Shown here one piece after another: positions 34,241-42,699 of a stretch of 64,000 nt of DNA. The first letter of the stretch is position 1. Each line of letters starts with the position of its first letter. Location of the stretch: positions 62,001-126,000 of the forward strand of contig JAZUCU010000019.1 in the NCBI GenBank assembly GCA_045639325.1, written 5' to 3'. The notes under the pieces were generated by a model. The model had not been told where the DNA came from. It ran no database searches and saw only the letters and a list, made by a program, of their open reading frames with translations. This stretch comes from RGIG8244 sp045639325. Its GTDB lineage: Bacteria; Verrucomicrobiota; Lentisphaeria; Victivallales; UBA1829. Made by a program: the position numbers and the translations under genes.

Positions 34241-34268
34241 TTGAAATTCGGAAATATGAGAGTATATT
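34241..34268 (+). promoter_or_regulatory. Promoter of the AraC-family regulator
   Basis: TTGAAA (34241-34246), 16 bases, TATATT (34263-34268). The leader is about 23 bases to the GTG start. Confidence 0.75.
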
Positions 34269-34297
34269 GTCTCTGATTTGTATGGAGGATCATCATT

Positions 34298-35065
34298 GTG
34301 AGTAAAATAAGCAAAAACCCTGAACAGCTGCAGCCGGTCCCTCAACCGGAAACCGATGTCTTGCTGTTCGGCGCAGGGAAAGTCAATTTTGCATGGAATT
34401 TCACACGCAAAGTCCCATTCTGGTTTCTCTATTACAATCCGGAACCGGGCGCCTGTCTGAAATTCGATGACTGCACCGTTTACCCCGATGAGAAAATGAT
34501 GATCCTCATTCCGCCGGATACACAATTCCGCAGCAGCAGTACAAAACCATTCAAACATCTTTATATCCACTTTACCGCCGGACGCCCATTCTCGCTCGTC
34601 ACACCCGGCGTGATCACCATGCCGCCGGTATGCCCGGAAATTCTGCAAAGTCTGCTGGATCAGCCATCCATGCGCCCTGCCGCAATTTATGCAATCGTAT
34701 ACAGTGCGCTGGCATCCATTCCGCCGGACCGTTTTGTGGAAGATTCGCCGATGGTGGATGACCGTATTCAGCGGGCATTGAGTTTGATCAACCGGGGGAT
34801 CGACAATCAGAAACTTTGTGCGGCAATCGGGATGTCCACCAGCAATTTTCAGCGTAAATTCAAGCAGGTGACGGGCATGTCACCGCAGCATTATGCCATG
34901 CAATTGCGTCTGGAAAAAGCACGGTGTGCCTTATCCGGCAATGGTGATTCCATTGAAAAAATTGCATTGGATTGCGGTTTTGCCGACCGGTATGCATTTT
35001 CCAAAGCATTCAAAAAATATACGGGTATCTCTCCGGCAAAATACCGTCAGAAAAAAGAAGATTGA
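34298..35065 (+). CDS. AraC-family transcriptional regulator
   Basis: A 255-residue regulator. The N-terminal cupin-like sensing domain (about 15-105) includes 'DDCTVYPDEKMMILIPPD' and 'HLYIHFTAG'. Two helix-turn-helix units in the C-terminal 100 residues end in the AraC signature (IALDCGFADRYAFSKAFKKYTGISPAKYRQKK). The GTG start is ten bases after GGAGG. It lies just upstream of an M24 peptidase-fold gene and an amidohydrolase gene on the same strand, and probably regulates them or itself; the ligand is unknown. Confidence 0.92.
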   Translation: MSKISKNPEQLQPVPQPETDVLLFGAGKVNFAWNFTRKVPFWFLYYNPEPGACLKFDDCTVYPDEKMMILIPPDTQFRSSSTKPFKHLYIHFTAGRPFSLVTPGVITMPPVCPEILQSLLDQPSMRPAAIYAIVYSALASIPPDRFVEDSPMVDDRIQRALSLINRGIDNQKLCAAIGMSTSNFQRKFKQVTGMSPQHYAMQLRLEKARCALSGNGDSIEKIALDCGFADRYAFSKAFKKYTGISPAKYRQKKED

Positions 35066-35169
35066 ATTTGCGTTTTTCTGACATACAGTTTGGCTGATAT
35101 TGACATGTTAAATCCGTTTTGCAATGTTATAGTAACGCTGTAATCACAACCAAACCGAAGAGGTGTAAA

Positions 35170-36321
35170 ATGTCAATTTTGAGTTCACAGGAATTTGCCC
35201 GCCGCATCGCTGCCGCTCAGGATGCTGTCCGTAAAAACAATCTGGATGCCATTCTCGTATTCTCTACAGAATCCGAACCCGCCGCAGTCCGGTATTTTTC
35301 CGATTACTGGCCCAGCTTTGAAACAACCGCCGTTATGGTTCCCGCAGAAGGCGATCCGGCATTGATCATCGGTCCGGAAAGTTTGACATACGCAACCGCC
35401 CGTTCCAAAATTCCGGAAATCATTCAGATGATGGACTTCCGTGAATCTTCCCAGCCCAATTACCCCGGATCCACCCTCCCCAACTGGAACGATCTGGTAA
35501 AACGCTTCAAGCTGAAAAAAATCGGGATCCATAACTGGTTCCTCTTCCCCTATACCATGATGGTCTCCCTCGCGGAAGCCATGGGCGGTATGCAGAATAT
35601 CGTCCCCGCCGATGATATGATCCGCCCCATCTTCATGAAAAAGAGTGCCGAAGAAATCGCCTGCATCAAAGCCGCCGCGCTCGCTTCCGAAGCCGGTTTC
35701 AAAGCCATTCTGGAAAATATCCGCCCCGGCATGACCGAATCCGAATTGTGCGGGATTGCAACTGCCGCCATGACAGCTGCCGGTGCAGAAGCAACCGGAT
35801 ATCCCGTCTGGTGCTGCTCCGGTCCCAATTCCAATCAGGCAATCAGCCGTCCCACCATGCGTAAAGTCCAGTGCGGCGAAATCATTCACTTCTCCATTGG
35901 CGCAAAGGTCGAAGGCTACAGCGCAAGTATCGGCCGTCCGGTTGTCCTCGGCCACTGCCCCGATGAAATCCGTAAATTCCTGCAGGTCGGTCTGGATGCA
36001 GCAAATATGACATTCGACGTTATGCAGGCAGGTGTCAAAGCCGCCGATGCCGCAACCAAAGTTCACGATTACATCCGCGCTCAGGGTTACGGCGATGCCA
36101 TTCTTTACGGACCGGCTCACGGCTGCGGACAGATGGAATGTGAATATCCCTTCCTGGAAACCAACTCCGAATACCTGCTGGAAGCCGATATGACATTCAT
36201 GCAGGATATGTTCCTCCACCGCAACGGCATGGGCTTCCGCTGGGAAGACGGTCTGTTGGTGAAGGCATCCGGCCCCGCTGAAATGCTTTCCAGCTTCGGC
36301 AGACAGATCAACATTCTCTGA
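35170..36321 (+). CDS. M24-family (creatinase/Xaa-Pro aminopeptidase-fold) protein lacking most metal ligands
   Basis: A 383-residue protein with a creatinase-like N-terminal domain (about 1-140) and a 'pita-bread' domain (about 145-383). In metallo-members five residues bind two metals. Here the two Asp positions are Ser242 and Ser253 (HFSIGAKVEGYSASIGRP), His317 is kept (GPAHGCGQ), the fourth Glu is Asp346 (FMQDMF) and Glu359 is kept (FRWEDG). This resembles creatinase, which works without metal, more than a proline peptidase. The substrate may be a small amidine- or amide-containing compound; this is inference. ATG 35170 follows GAGGTG. The amidohydrolase starts 18 bases downstream. Confidence 0.78.
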   Translation: MSILSSQEFARRIAAAQDAVRKNNLDAILVFSTESEPAAVRYFSDYWPSFETTAVMVPAEGDPALIIGPESLTYATARSKIPEIIQMMDFRESSQPNYPGSTLPNWNDLVKRFKLKKIGIHNWFLFPYTMMVSLAEAMGGMQNIVPADDMIRPIFMKKSAEEIACIKAAALASEAGFKAILENIRPGMTESELCGIATAAMTAAGAEATGYPVWCCSGPNSNQAISRPTMRKVQCGEIIHFSIGAKVEGYSASIGRPVVLGHCPDEIRKFLQVGLDAANMTFDVMQAGVKAADAATKVHDYIRAQGYGDAILYGPAHGCGQMECEYPFLETNSEYLLEADMTFMQDMFLHRNGMGFRWEDGLLVKASGPAEMLSSFGRQINIL

Positions 36322-36339
36322 TAAGGAGAACGCGGACTT

Positions 36340-37137
36340 ATGATTATTGATATTCACGGTCATTTAGGCAATATCAATTTCAGTTCCTTCTGGCAGGCGG
36401 ATGCCGCCTGCCTCCGCGAATATATGCGGAAATCCAATACAGATAAACTCTGTCTTTCATCTTCCAGAGCAATCATGTATGATATTTTCGAAGGCAATGC
36501 GGAACTGGATGCGGTATTGAAAGAATATGATGAATTCTACGGTTATGCTGTCGTCTCCCCGACCTTTGCAAAATCCGCAGATGAAATCCATTACATACAG
36601 GATAACCCGAAATTCCGCGGCGTAAAAATCCACCCTGATTATCACGGTTACGACCTCTCTGTGCCCTCCAATTACCGCTTTGTCGATAAAATTGCAGGAC
36701 AGGTCCCCATGATGCTGTTCCATGTTTCCTGTATGCCCGGCACAGGATTTTCTCCGGCGGAAACGGTGTGTGCCATCGCGAAAGATCATCCGGAAACAAA
36801 ATTTGTTCTGGCTCATTGCGCAGGTCTGTTCCAGAACGGGAATTATCCTTTCTTCCCGAACATGGATTCATTGGAACGGATTTGTGACAAAGGTCTTCCG
36901 GATAACGTCTGGATCGATACCGCCCATTATCTGTTGTATGCGTATAAAGATGTGATGGCGAAAATGGTCCGTCTTGCGGGCAGTGATCACGTTGTATTCG
37001 GTACGGATTGCCCGTTGCAAGCGGATATGCAGATGCGTTACACCCAGGAAGCGGTGACCGCGCTTGATATTCCGGAATCGGAAAAATATGCCATTTTGTG
37101 CGGCAACGCGAAAAAAATTCTGGGATTACCGGAATAA
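36340..37137 (+). CDS. Amidohydrolase-family (PF04909) metal-dependent hydrolase
   Basis: A 265-residue TIM-barrel hydrolase of the amidohydrolase-2 family. The metal motif HxH is at the start (IDIHGHLGN), His in VLAHCAG and GVKIHPDYHG, and the terminal Asp in VFGTDCPLQ. It acts in the cytoplasm on C-N or C-C bonds of small molecules (hydrolysis or decarboxylation in known members). AAGGAG lies before the ATG. With the M24 protein and AraC regulator it makes a likely small-molecule catabolic unit. A six-pair hairpin CGGAAT/ATTCCG overlaps the stop but has no T-run. Confidence 0.85.
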   Translation: MIIDIHGHLGNINFSSFWQADAACLREYMRKSNTDKLCLSSSRAIMYDIFEGNAELDAVLKEYDEFYGYAVVSPTFAKSADEIHYIQDNPKFRGVKIHPDYHGYDLSVPSNYRFVDKIAGQVPMMLFHVSCMPGTGFSPAETVCAIAKDHPETKFVLAHCAGLFQNGNYPFFPNMDSLERICDKGLPDNVWIDTAHYLLYAYKDVMAKMVRLAGSDHVVFGTDCPLQADMQMRYTQEAVTALDIPESEKYAILCGNAKKILGLPE

Positions 37138-37304
37138 TTGCCATTCCGATAATCCCATGACATTATAAATTTTTTTCCTTTTCGATGGCTTATTACATAA
37201 ATTTCGATTCCATGGGAGCTTAAAAACAGCTCCGGCTTCATGGTATTTCGCCCCGCCAGGTCATGGACATCGAATTCACATGAGATATTGCCAATTGTAC
37301 AATC

Positions 37305-37447
37305 AGCCCTGTAAGGGCGGAAAGAGTCAAACAGCCCAGGGTAAGCGACAGCGCAACCCTGGGGATAAAACATAAAAACCCGCATAATGACAGCCACCGC
37401 GTTGACGTCGTTTCGATAGAAACAGACGGCATCGTGGTGGCAATGAT
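37305..37447 (-). repeat. Left REP-like flank (inverted copy)
   Basis: The reverse complement of this stretch matches 38091-38242 almost throughout. Contained hairpins are GCCCT..AGGGC (37306-37318), CCCAGGGT..ACCCTGGG (37334-37361) and TTTC-GATA-GAAA (37411-37422). A second partial match, AACAGCTCCGGCTTCATG at 37225-37242, lies outside the main arm and recurs inverted near 38396. Confidence 0.75.
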
Positions 37448-37548
37448 GTTTCCGTGACCTCATGGAATCACCGTATACGCCTAATTCCGGGGTTGCGCGG
37501 TCTGACAACAAACGCTAAATATTTATATTATTTTTATTATTAAAACAG

Positions 37549-37576
37549 TTGCAGCTAATCGTTTTTGTGATATAGT
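37549..37576 (+). promoter_or_regulatory. Promoter of the transposase gene
   Basis: TTGCAG (37549-37554), 16 bases, TATAGT (37571-37576). The start near 37583 leaves a 30-base leader with AGGAG. Confidence 0.6.
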
Positions 37577-37614
37577 AAAACCAAGTTGTTTCCTTAAGAT
37601 ATCAGGAGTAATGT

Positions 37615-38067
37615 ATGGCACAATCATTATCGCATATTTACGTTCATATTATTTTTACAACCTGTAACCGGGAAAAATTACTGGATTCATCTTTAGCTGC
37701 CCGTCTATGGGAATATTTAGCGAGTGTGTGTCTGGCATATCAATGTCCGCCTGTAAAGATTGGCGGGACCGATGATCATGTACATGTCTTGTGCGAGCTC
37801 TCCACAAAAATTTCGGTTCAGGATTTGGTTAGCAAGTTAAAGATATCGTCATCCAAATGGATAAAAAATGCAGTGCCGGAATTGTATTATTTCCGTTGGC
37901 AAGGTGGGTATGGTGCTTTTTCAATCAATCCGGCAGAAATATCAGTTGTTGTTGACTATATAGCCAAGCAAAAAATACATCATAAGAAATTCACATTTCA
38001 GGAAGAATATGTCGCGTTCCTGAAAAAGTACGGCATTGATTATGATGAAAAAGTTTTATGGAGTTGA
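37615..38067 (+). CDS. IS200/RAYT-like Y1 transposase
   Basis: A 150-residue HUH-superfamily single-tyrosine transposase. The HUH motif is HVHVL in GGTDDHVHVLCEL. The catalytic Tyr is probably in VVVDYIAKQK. The family start is SLSHIYVHIIFTTCNREK and the family end is KYGIDYDEKVLW. Such enzymes cut single-stranded DNA at sites set by small hairpins, and the flanks here are rich in those. ATG 37615 is six bases after AGGAG. The gene is intact. Whether it moves or acts on scattered REP copies cannot be told from one locus. Confidence 0.88.
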   Translation: MAQSLSHIYVHIIFTTCNREKLLDSSLAARLWEYLASVCLAYQCPPVKIGGTDDHVHVLCELSTKISVQDLVSKLKISSSKWIKNAVPELYYFRWQGGYGAFSINPAEISVVVDYIAKQKIHHKKFTFQEEYVAFLKKYGIDYDEKVLWS

Positions 38068-38090
38068 TTTTACATTTCTGAGTCTTTGAG

Positions 38091-38242
38091 GATGTCATTG
38101 CCACCACGATGACGCCCGTTTCTATCGAAACGCCCTCAACGCGGTGGCTGTCATTATGTGCGTTCATTAGGCTTTACCCCCAGGGTTGCGCTGCGCTTAC
38201 CCTGGGCTGTTTGACTCTTGCCGCCCTTACAGGGCTGGTTGC
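38091..38242 (+). repeat. Right REP-like flank
   Basis: An inverted counterpart of 37305-37447. It contains CCCAGGGT/ACCCTGGG and CCCTTACAGGGC hairpins. A 29-base core at 38207-38235 recurs identically at 38411-38439 and, inverted with one change, at 37306-37334. Confidence 0.78.
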
Positions 38243-38379
38243 TTAATTTACCTGCGCTTTTACGGACGGCATAGAGTATAAATTTTTCAGTACTAATAAA
38301 CACTGTCGAAAAGGTAACAATGTTATAATGTCATGGGTTAATCGGAACAGCAATTATTGTTGCGCTACGCTTACACTGG

Positions 38380-38439
38380 CTTGTCACGGCGTAATGAAAT
38401 GTAGCCGGAGCTGTTTGACTCTTGCCGCCCTTACAGGGC
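38380..38439 (+). repeat. Third, partial REP-like copy
   Basis: It holds the 29-base core (38411-38439) in the same direction as the right flank, preceded by AGCCGGAGCTG, which is found inverted at 37225-37242. So repeat pieces lie as mosaics on both sides of the gene. 38243-38379 shows no gene, only degraded sequence of similar flavour. Confidence 0.65.
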
Positions 38440-38535
38440 GTTCAATTTGCAATATCATATAAAAATACGATATCAGAGGCTTATCCGGCATATTACAATA
38501 AAGCCGGATAAGGTTCTTTCTGCAACGAATTTGGA

Positions 38536-39387
38536 TCAGAGATCGATCCAGACTCCGTTTTTCTTTTCTGCGAGAATGGAGGTTTCCAGCAATTTTGCAA
38601 TTTCAATCGTTTCTGCACGGTCAACCGGATTCGGACCGCCTGCAAAGAATGTAAGAATGCCATTCAACAAATTCTGGAATGTATTATTCTGTGTCGGCTG
38701 ATTGATCATCGGAAAATCACCGCCCATGGCAATGGAAAATCCGAAATTAGGATAGTAATTCAAAACCGCCTGACGTCCATCCGGATACTGAATGTTGACC
38801 ACATCGCCCTGGACACCATGGGTACGCATCAGTTTCGATGCACCGCAGCCCATAACGGAGACAATCATTTCCAACTGGTGGATAGCGTATTCATCATAAA
38901 GTCTGCCGCCGCCGCATGTGATGACCGTATCCGGTTTTACGCCGTTCAATGTCTTGCGTGCTTCGATCAATTCATCACCGAAACGCAATGCGGAAGAAGA
39001 GAACATGGGGGTATTGTAAGCATCTGCTAGAGCAAACATGCGTTCTGCAGCAGCTTTGGAAGGAGCAAAGGGTTTGTCGATATAGACCGGTTTGCCGCTT
39101 TTCAGGGCAAGTTCGGCGAGACGTTCGTGCACTTCCGGATTGGAGGGTGCAAGCACAAAGATCGCGTCCGATTTTTCCACAACTTCTGCGATGGATGCGG
39201 CGGGAATCATACCGAATTCCTTACACCAAGCGGTAAGATCTTTGCCTTCGGGATTTGCCTGTTCTTCGTAGGCATAACCCAATTCAAACTGATCAGCCAG
39301 CGGAGATTCCCGAATCCAGCCGGGATAATTGTTGGCATGCCATTCATCAATAAACAAATCAATAAAACCGATTTTTTTCTTGCTCAT
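38536..39387 (-). CDS. Gfo/Idh/MocA-like oxidoreductase
   Basis: A 283-residue protein of the Gfo/Idh/MocA superfamily. A nucleotide-binding-like N-terminal half (KKIGFIDLFIDEWHANNYPGWI, SDAIFVLAPSNPEVH) is followed by the conserved PVYIDKPFAPS (the E/D-K-P motif with the catalytic Lys) and a C-terminal alpha/beta domain with HQLEMIVSVMGCG. It lacks the usual GxGxxG and is shorter than typical members (330-400), so cofactor binding may differ. Such variants often act in sugar catabolism in this group of bacteria. It has its own promoter at 39418-39445. Confidence 0.8.
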   Translation of the reverse strand: MSKKKIGFIDLFIDEWHANNYPGWIRESPLADQFELGYAYEEQANPEGKDLTAWCKEFGMIPAASIAEVVEKSDAIFVLAPSNPEVHERLAELALKSGKPVYIDKPFAPSKAAAERMFALADAYNTPMFSSSALRFGDELIEARKTLNGVKPDTVITCGGGRLYDEYAIHQLEMIVSVMGCGASKLMRTHGVQGDVVNIQYPDGRQAVLNYYPNFGFSIAMGGDFPMINQPTQNNTFQNLLNGILTFFAGGPNPVDRAETIEIAKLLETSILAEKKNGVWIDL

Positions 39388-39417
39388 AATAAGACTCCTG
39401 TCGTTGTTTTTTCGTAT

Positions 39418-39445
39418 AATGTATCATCTGTGTGCAATTTTTCAA
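39418..39445 (-). promoter_or_regulatory. Promoter of the Gfo/Idh gene
   Basis: Minus strand: TTGAAA (39445-39440), 16 bases, TACATT (39423-39418). It is divergent from, and ten bases away from, the plus-strand promoter at 39455. Confidence 0.7.
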
Positions 39446-39454
39446 ACAGACATC

Positions 39455-39483
39455 TTGACTTTTTTGAGAAAATGAAGTATATT
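39455..39483 (+). promoter_or_regulatory. Promoter of the EEP-family gene
   Basis: TTGACT (39455-39460), 17 bases, TATATT (39478-39483). The start near 39490 leaves only about 17 bases before the ATG, with GCGGGG as ribosome site. Confidence 0.65.
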
Positions 39484-39506
39484 GGACAGGAAAATGCGGG
39501 GTTTTT

Positions 39507-40244
39507 ATGAGATTACTGACTTTTAATATTGCATACGGAACCGGAAGTGCGCGGAATATGAAGAATAATCTGCTGTCCGCGCATCATTACCTGCGTGCTC
39601 CAAAACGGAATATCGAAAAAATCTGCCGTTTTATCCGGGCGCATCAACCCGATATTGTGGCTTTGGTGGAAGTGGATACGGGGTCATTCCGTACCGGCTT
39701 CACCGATCAGGCGCGTTTGATTGCGGATAATCTGGATGATGCCTTTTACTGTTCCGAAATCAAATATCATGCCGATTCCATCGGGCGCAAACTTCCGATT
39801 CTGCGGAAACAGGCCAATGCCATTCTATGCCGTAACAGTATGCCTATCATAAAATATCATTATCTGCCCGTGGGATTCAAACGGTTGGTGATCGAACTGG
39901 ATCTGCCGGATTTCAAACTTTATCTGGTACATCTTGCCCTCCAGGCGAAGACAAGACAAAAACAATACGATGCTTTGGCGGAAATGGCAAAAAATGCAGA
40001 AAAACCGTGCATCATCACCGGGGATTTCAATACATTCAACGGCAGCGCAGAACTGGCAGATTTGTGTAAGAAATTACGTTTGATCAATGTTAACGATGCC
40101 GCCTTGCCCACCTGGCCCGCATGGAAGCCGGAAAAACAATTGGATTTTGTCCTGTGTTCGGAACAACTGCAAATCGATAACTTCCGGATCCCGATCGTCC
40201 GCTGTTCCGACCACCTGCCATTAATCCTGGATTTCCATATCTGA
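39507..40244 (+). CDS. Endonuclease/exonuclease/phosphatase (EEP) family protein
   Basis: A 245-residue EEP-fold metal-dependent phosphoesterase. All family motifs are present in order: LLTFNIAYG, VALVEVDTG (metal Glu), YLVHLAL, CIITGDFNTF (DxN), LDFVLCS and CSDHLPLILDF (the SDH catalytic dyad). It has no signal peptide. The family includes DNases, lipid phosphodiesterases and nucleases, and the substrate is not readable. Its last 24 bases overlap the 3' end of the convergent tsaE. Confidence 0.88.
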   Translation: MRLLTFNIAYGTGSARNMKNNLLSAHHYLRAPKRNIEKICRFIRAHQPDIVALVEVDTGSFRTGFTDQARLIADNLDDAFYCSEIKYHADSIGRKLPILRKQANAILCRNSMPIIKYHYLPVGFKRLVIELDLPDFKLYLVHLALQAKTRQKQYDALAEMAKNAEKPCIITGDFNTFNGSAELADLCKKLRLINVNDAALPTWPAWKPEKQLDFVLCSEQLQIDNFRIPIVRCSDHLPLILDFHI

Positions 40245-40661
40245 AGGCAGAATCAAACGTCTACATTCTTCGGAAACATGCTCAATCGTCACGCGGATGG
40301 TTTCCGGCGGGAGAATATCGCTGATCCGTTCCGGCCATTCCAGGAGACAATATGCGTTCTTGTCGTACAGGAATTCATCCACGCCGAATGCCAGAGCCGC
40401 ATCGGAATTATCAATGCGGTACAAGTCCAGATGATACAGCATGGAACCGTCCGGACAGGGATATTCCTGCACGATTGTGAAAGTAGGGCTGCTCACCGGT
40501 TCCGTAATGCCCAGACCTCTGGCAAATCCACGGGAGAAAACCGTTTTACCTGCACCGAGATTACCGAAAAGCGCAAGAACGGATCCTTTTTTCAGCGAAC
40601 GGGCAATCTTCCCGGCAAGGATCTCTGTTTCTTCGTAAGAATGTGTTTCAATGACTTTCAT
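40221..40661 (-). CDS. tsaE: tRNA threonylcarbamoyladenosine biosynthesis ATPase TsaE
   Basis: A 146-residue P-loop protein needed for t6A37 in ANN-decoding tRNAs, a partner of TsaB and TsaD. Walker A: LFGNLGAGKTVFSRGFARGLG. SPTFTIVQEY and LYHLDLYRI are the family motifs, and LLEWPERI follows. Start ATG 40661 is chosen over 40700 because the family begins just before 'ETHSYEETEILAGKIA'. It overlaps the end of thiL by 14 bases. The C-terminus overlaps the convergent EEP gene. Confidence 0.94.
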   Translation of the reverse strand: MKVIETHSYEETEILAGKIARSLKKGSVLALFGNLGAGKTVFSRGFARGLGITEPVSSPTFTIVQEYPCPDGSMLYHLDLYRIDNSDAALAFGVDEFLYDKNAYCLLEWPERISDILPPETIRVTIEHVSEECRRLILPSDMEIQD

Positions 40662-41550
40662 GAAAATGATCGTATCCTGTTTTAATAATTCCGGCATCAA
40701 CTCCGGTTACTGTACCGGGCGCACCGTTTTGAAATCTGCCGACCCGGGATAATTTTACATCCGGGAAAGGCCAATTCTGTTCCAGCAGAAGAGCATTCTC
40801 CTGCCGGACCGCAAATAATAATTCATAATCTTCCCCTTCCGTCAAGGCACTCGCAAGATCAGCACCTTCCCGCAAAGGAATGTTTTCCGTTTCCAGCACA
40901 ACTGCCAAACCGGATGCTTCCGCCATCCGCTGTGCGGTCAGATATAAACTGTCCGTAACATCCATCGCCGCATTGGAATAGGTTCCGGCAATGAAACGGC
41001 CCTGCTCCACTCTGGGGAGAAAATGGAGATGATGCCCGGAAAGGAAAGAATTTCCATAACATCCGGTTGCATACAGAAAATCCCCATCTTTCGCATTGGC
41101 ACGGAGACAAAGTTTCTCTTTTTCCACTTTACCGAGAATCGTCAACGAACCGACAAAGCCGTTTTCCGGCAGACCAGCCATATCACCGCCGATGACCGAG
41201 ACATGATATTTTGCCGCCGTATCCGCCACGCCTTTATGAAATTCCAACATTTTCTGTTCATCAAACGGCTTGACAGCAACCGTCAGAAGAGCATACACGG
41301 GAATGCCGCCCATTGCCGCAATATCACTGATATTCCGGTTCACCAGCTTCACTCCGGCATCATAAGGCGACGTCTCCGGGGTGAAATGAACCTTTTCCAC
41401 GACCTGATCGGCAGCGGCAAGAAAAAGCCATCCGCCAGGCAGACCGAAATCCAACACCGCCGTATCATCGCCAATCCCGTCCAAAACGGACGGATCATCC
41501 GTCTTGAACAGTTTTGTCAAAGACTGAACGAACAGATCTTCATTCATCAT
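40648..41550 (-). CDS. thiL: Thiamine-phosphate kinase
   Basis: A 300-residue ThiL, which phosphorylates thiamine monophosphate to the active diphosphate. It has the AIR-synthase-like fold. Motifs: DGIGDDTAVLDFG near the N-terminus, AADQVVEKVHFTP, VNRNISDIAAMGG, VIGGDMAG, AMDVTDSL and LTEGEDYELLFAV. The length fits the family. It is followed by tsaE with overlap and preceded by the GYF/RDD gene with a gap of four bases, all on the minus strand. Confidence 0.95.
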   Translation of the reverse strand: MMNEDLFVQSLTKLFKTDDPSVLDGIGDDTAVLDFGLPGGWLFLAAADQVVEKVHFTPETSPYDAGVKLVNRNISDIAAMGGIPVYALLTVAVKPFDEQKMLEFHKGVADTAAKYHVSVIGGDMAGLPENGFVGSLTILGKVEKEKLCLRANAKDGDFLYATGCYGNSFLSGHHLHFLPRVEQGRFIAGTYSNAAMDVTDSLYLTAQRMAEASGLAVVLETENIPLREGADLASALTEGEDYELLFAVRQENALLLEQNWPFPDVKLSRVGRFQNGAPGTVTGVDAGIIKTGYDHFHESH

Positions 41551-41554
41551 AACA

Positions 41555-42673
41555 TCAACGTTTTTGGGAAACCGTGCTGATTACGCGTGTACCGGTGATC
41601 AATTCTGCGGGAGTGGGCTTTTTGATCAGCAGGAACAACGGATTCAGATAGAACGTAAGAACGGCAATCAGCCAATAAAGGAATGCGCGGAGTTCCAGGA
41701 CTTCTGTTCTGTAATCTTTTGCATCACTCAGGAAAATCCCGAAATACCACATGCCGATTGTCTGAGCACGAAGCATCAAAGAACCAACCAGCAGGAACAA
41801 GCCCAGAAGGATGTAAACAACAATGGTAATGATCGCAGCAGAATTTACCATCGGCAATGTCATCCACACGGCTTTATTTTTCTCGCCGGAAATACAGACA
41901 AATGTCCGTTTTGCTGTATTATCAACCCACAGCGTACCGGCATAACATCCTTCGAATGCATCGTCAGTAATGGTGGGAGTGCGGGAGGCATTAAATTTGG
42001 GAACTTTCTTTTGGACCGGAGGCGGCTGCGGGAATTTGAGTTTCGGGAGCTCAGGCACCTTATCAAATTCTTCTCTGGTTGCTTTTTCTTTGCGCAATTT
42101 GGCAAGCATGGCGTTACGGTCAGCTTTCGCTTTCCGCAGCTGCGCTTTCACAGCGGTCAATTCTTCCTGATAGCGTTCTTCCGCCAGTTTGCGTTTGTGC
42201 AAACGTTCTTTAACAAGTCTGCCGCGACGATCTGCGGTACGGTCGGAACGCAATGTCACATTCACATAACTGCCGCCGATACGGAGTGCCCCTTCGTTAA
42301 TATGACTGCCGACGACACGCAGGATGGCAGTAGAAATACCACAGAGGATAAAGAACAGAATCAGCAGCAAAACGACATCCAGGAACCATGCCTGAATACG
42401 GAGCAGCAAACTGCCATGAACAGGGATGAGAGAATTTTCAAAAGAAGTGACCTCTTTCTCCGGATTTTCAACAGCGCCATCATCGCCCCCCTGAGAACCG
42501 CGTTTGAAGACTTCCGCCAAAACGGGAATTTCTTTCGCCGTTGTCCAGGTAGGCATCAACGCTTTCCGCACTTGTGTATCTTCCGAAATCAAGCCGGCTT
42601 CTGCCATGGCAATCAGTTCAGGTTCGGATACTTTCGGATATTCACCATTATTCTGTCTGACAAAATAATCCAT
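41555..42673 (-). CDS. GYF_2/RDD-domain membrane protein
   Basis: A 372-residue protein. A small N-terminal GYF_2-like domain (about 1-60: DYFVRQNNGEYPKVSEPEL, PTWTTAKEIPVL) is followed by an RDD-type membrane part starting GSLLLRIQAWFLDVVLLLILFFIL (about 88-115). An inserted exported or cytoplasmic segment (about 150-255) is highly charged and coiled-coil-like, then Pro-rich (PPPVQKKVPK). Two more helices follow at about 280-305 and 335-355. The function of RDD proteins is mostly unknown; some transport ions. It is in one unit with the flavin reductase upstream and thiL downstream. Confidence 0.75.
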   Translation of the reverse strand: MDYFVRQNNGEYPKVSEPELIAMAEAGLISEDTQVRKALMPTWTTAKEIPVLAEVFKRGSQGGDDGAVENPEKEVTSFENSLIPVHGSLLLRIQAWFLDVVLLLILFFILCGISTAILRVVGSHINEGALRIGGSYVNVTLRSDRTADRRGRLVKERLHKRKLAEERYQEELTAVKAQLRKAKADRNAMLAKLRKEKATREEFDKVPELPKLKFPQPPPVQKKVPKFNASRTPTITDDAFEGCYAGTLWVDNTAKRTFVCISGEKNKAVWMTLPMVNSAAIITIVVYILLGLFLLVGSLMLRAQTIGMWYFGIFLSDAKDYRTEVLELRAFLYWLIAVLTFYLNPLFLLIKKPTPAELITGTRVISTVSQKR

Positions 42674-42699
42674 AATTTCGTACTCTCTTTACTGAAATA

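Larger units (their letters stand above)
37305..38242 (+). mobile_element. RAYT/IS200-like unit with long inverted flanks
   Basis: A single Y1-transposase gene is bracketed by two inverted copies (about 140-150 bp, roughly nine in ten bases alike) of sequence that itself contains several small hairpins. There is no DDE transposase, target duplication or accessory gene. The layout fits a REP-associated tyrosine transposase with its REP/BIME-like elements. The rest of 37138-38535 outside the flanks and the gene holds only further fragments of the same repeat. Confidence 0.65.

Noticed and set aside
35100..35133. Promoter TTGACA ... TATAGT before the M24 gene
   Set aside because: The spacing is 22 bases, far from the 16-17 seen everywhere else, so it was not listed.
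35185..36363. 392-codon open frame on the minus strand
   Set aside because: A Gly/Phe-rich shadow of the M24-family gene.
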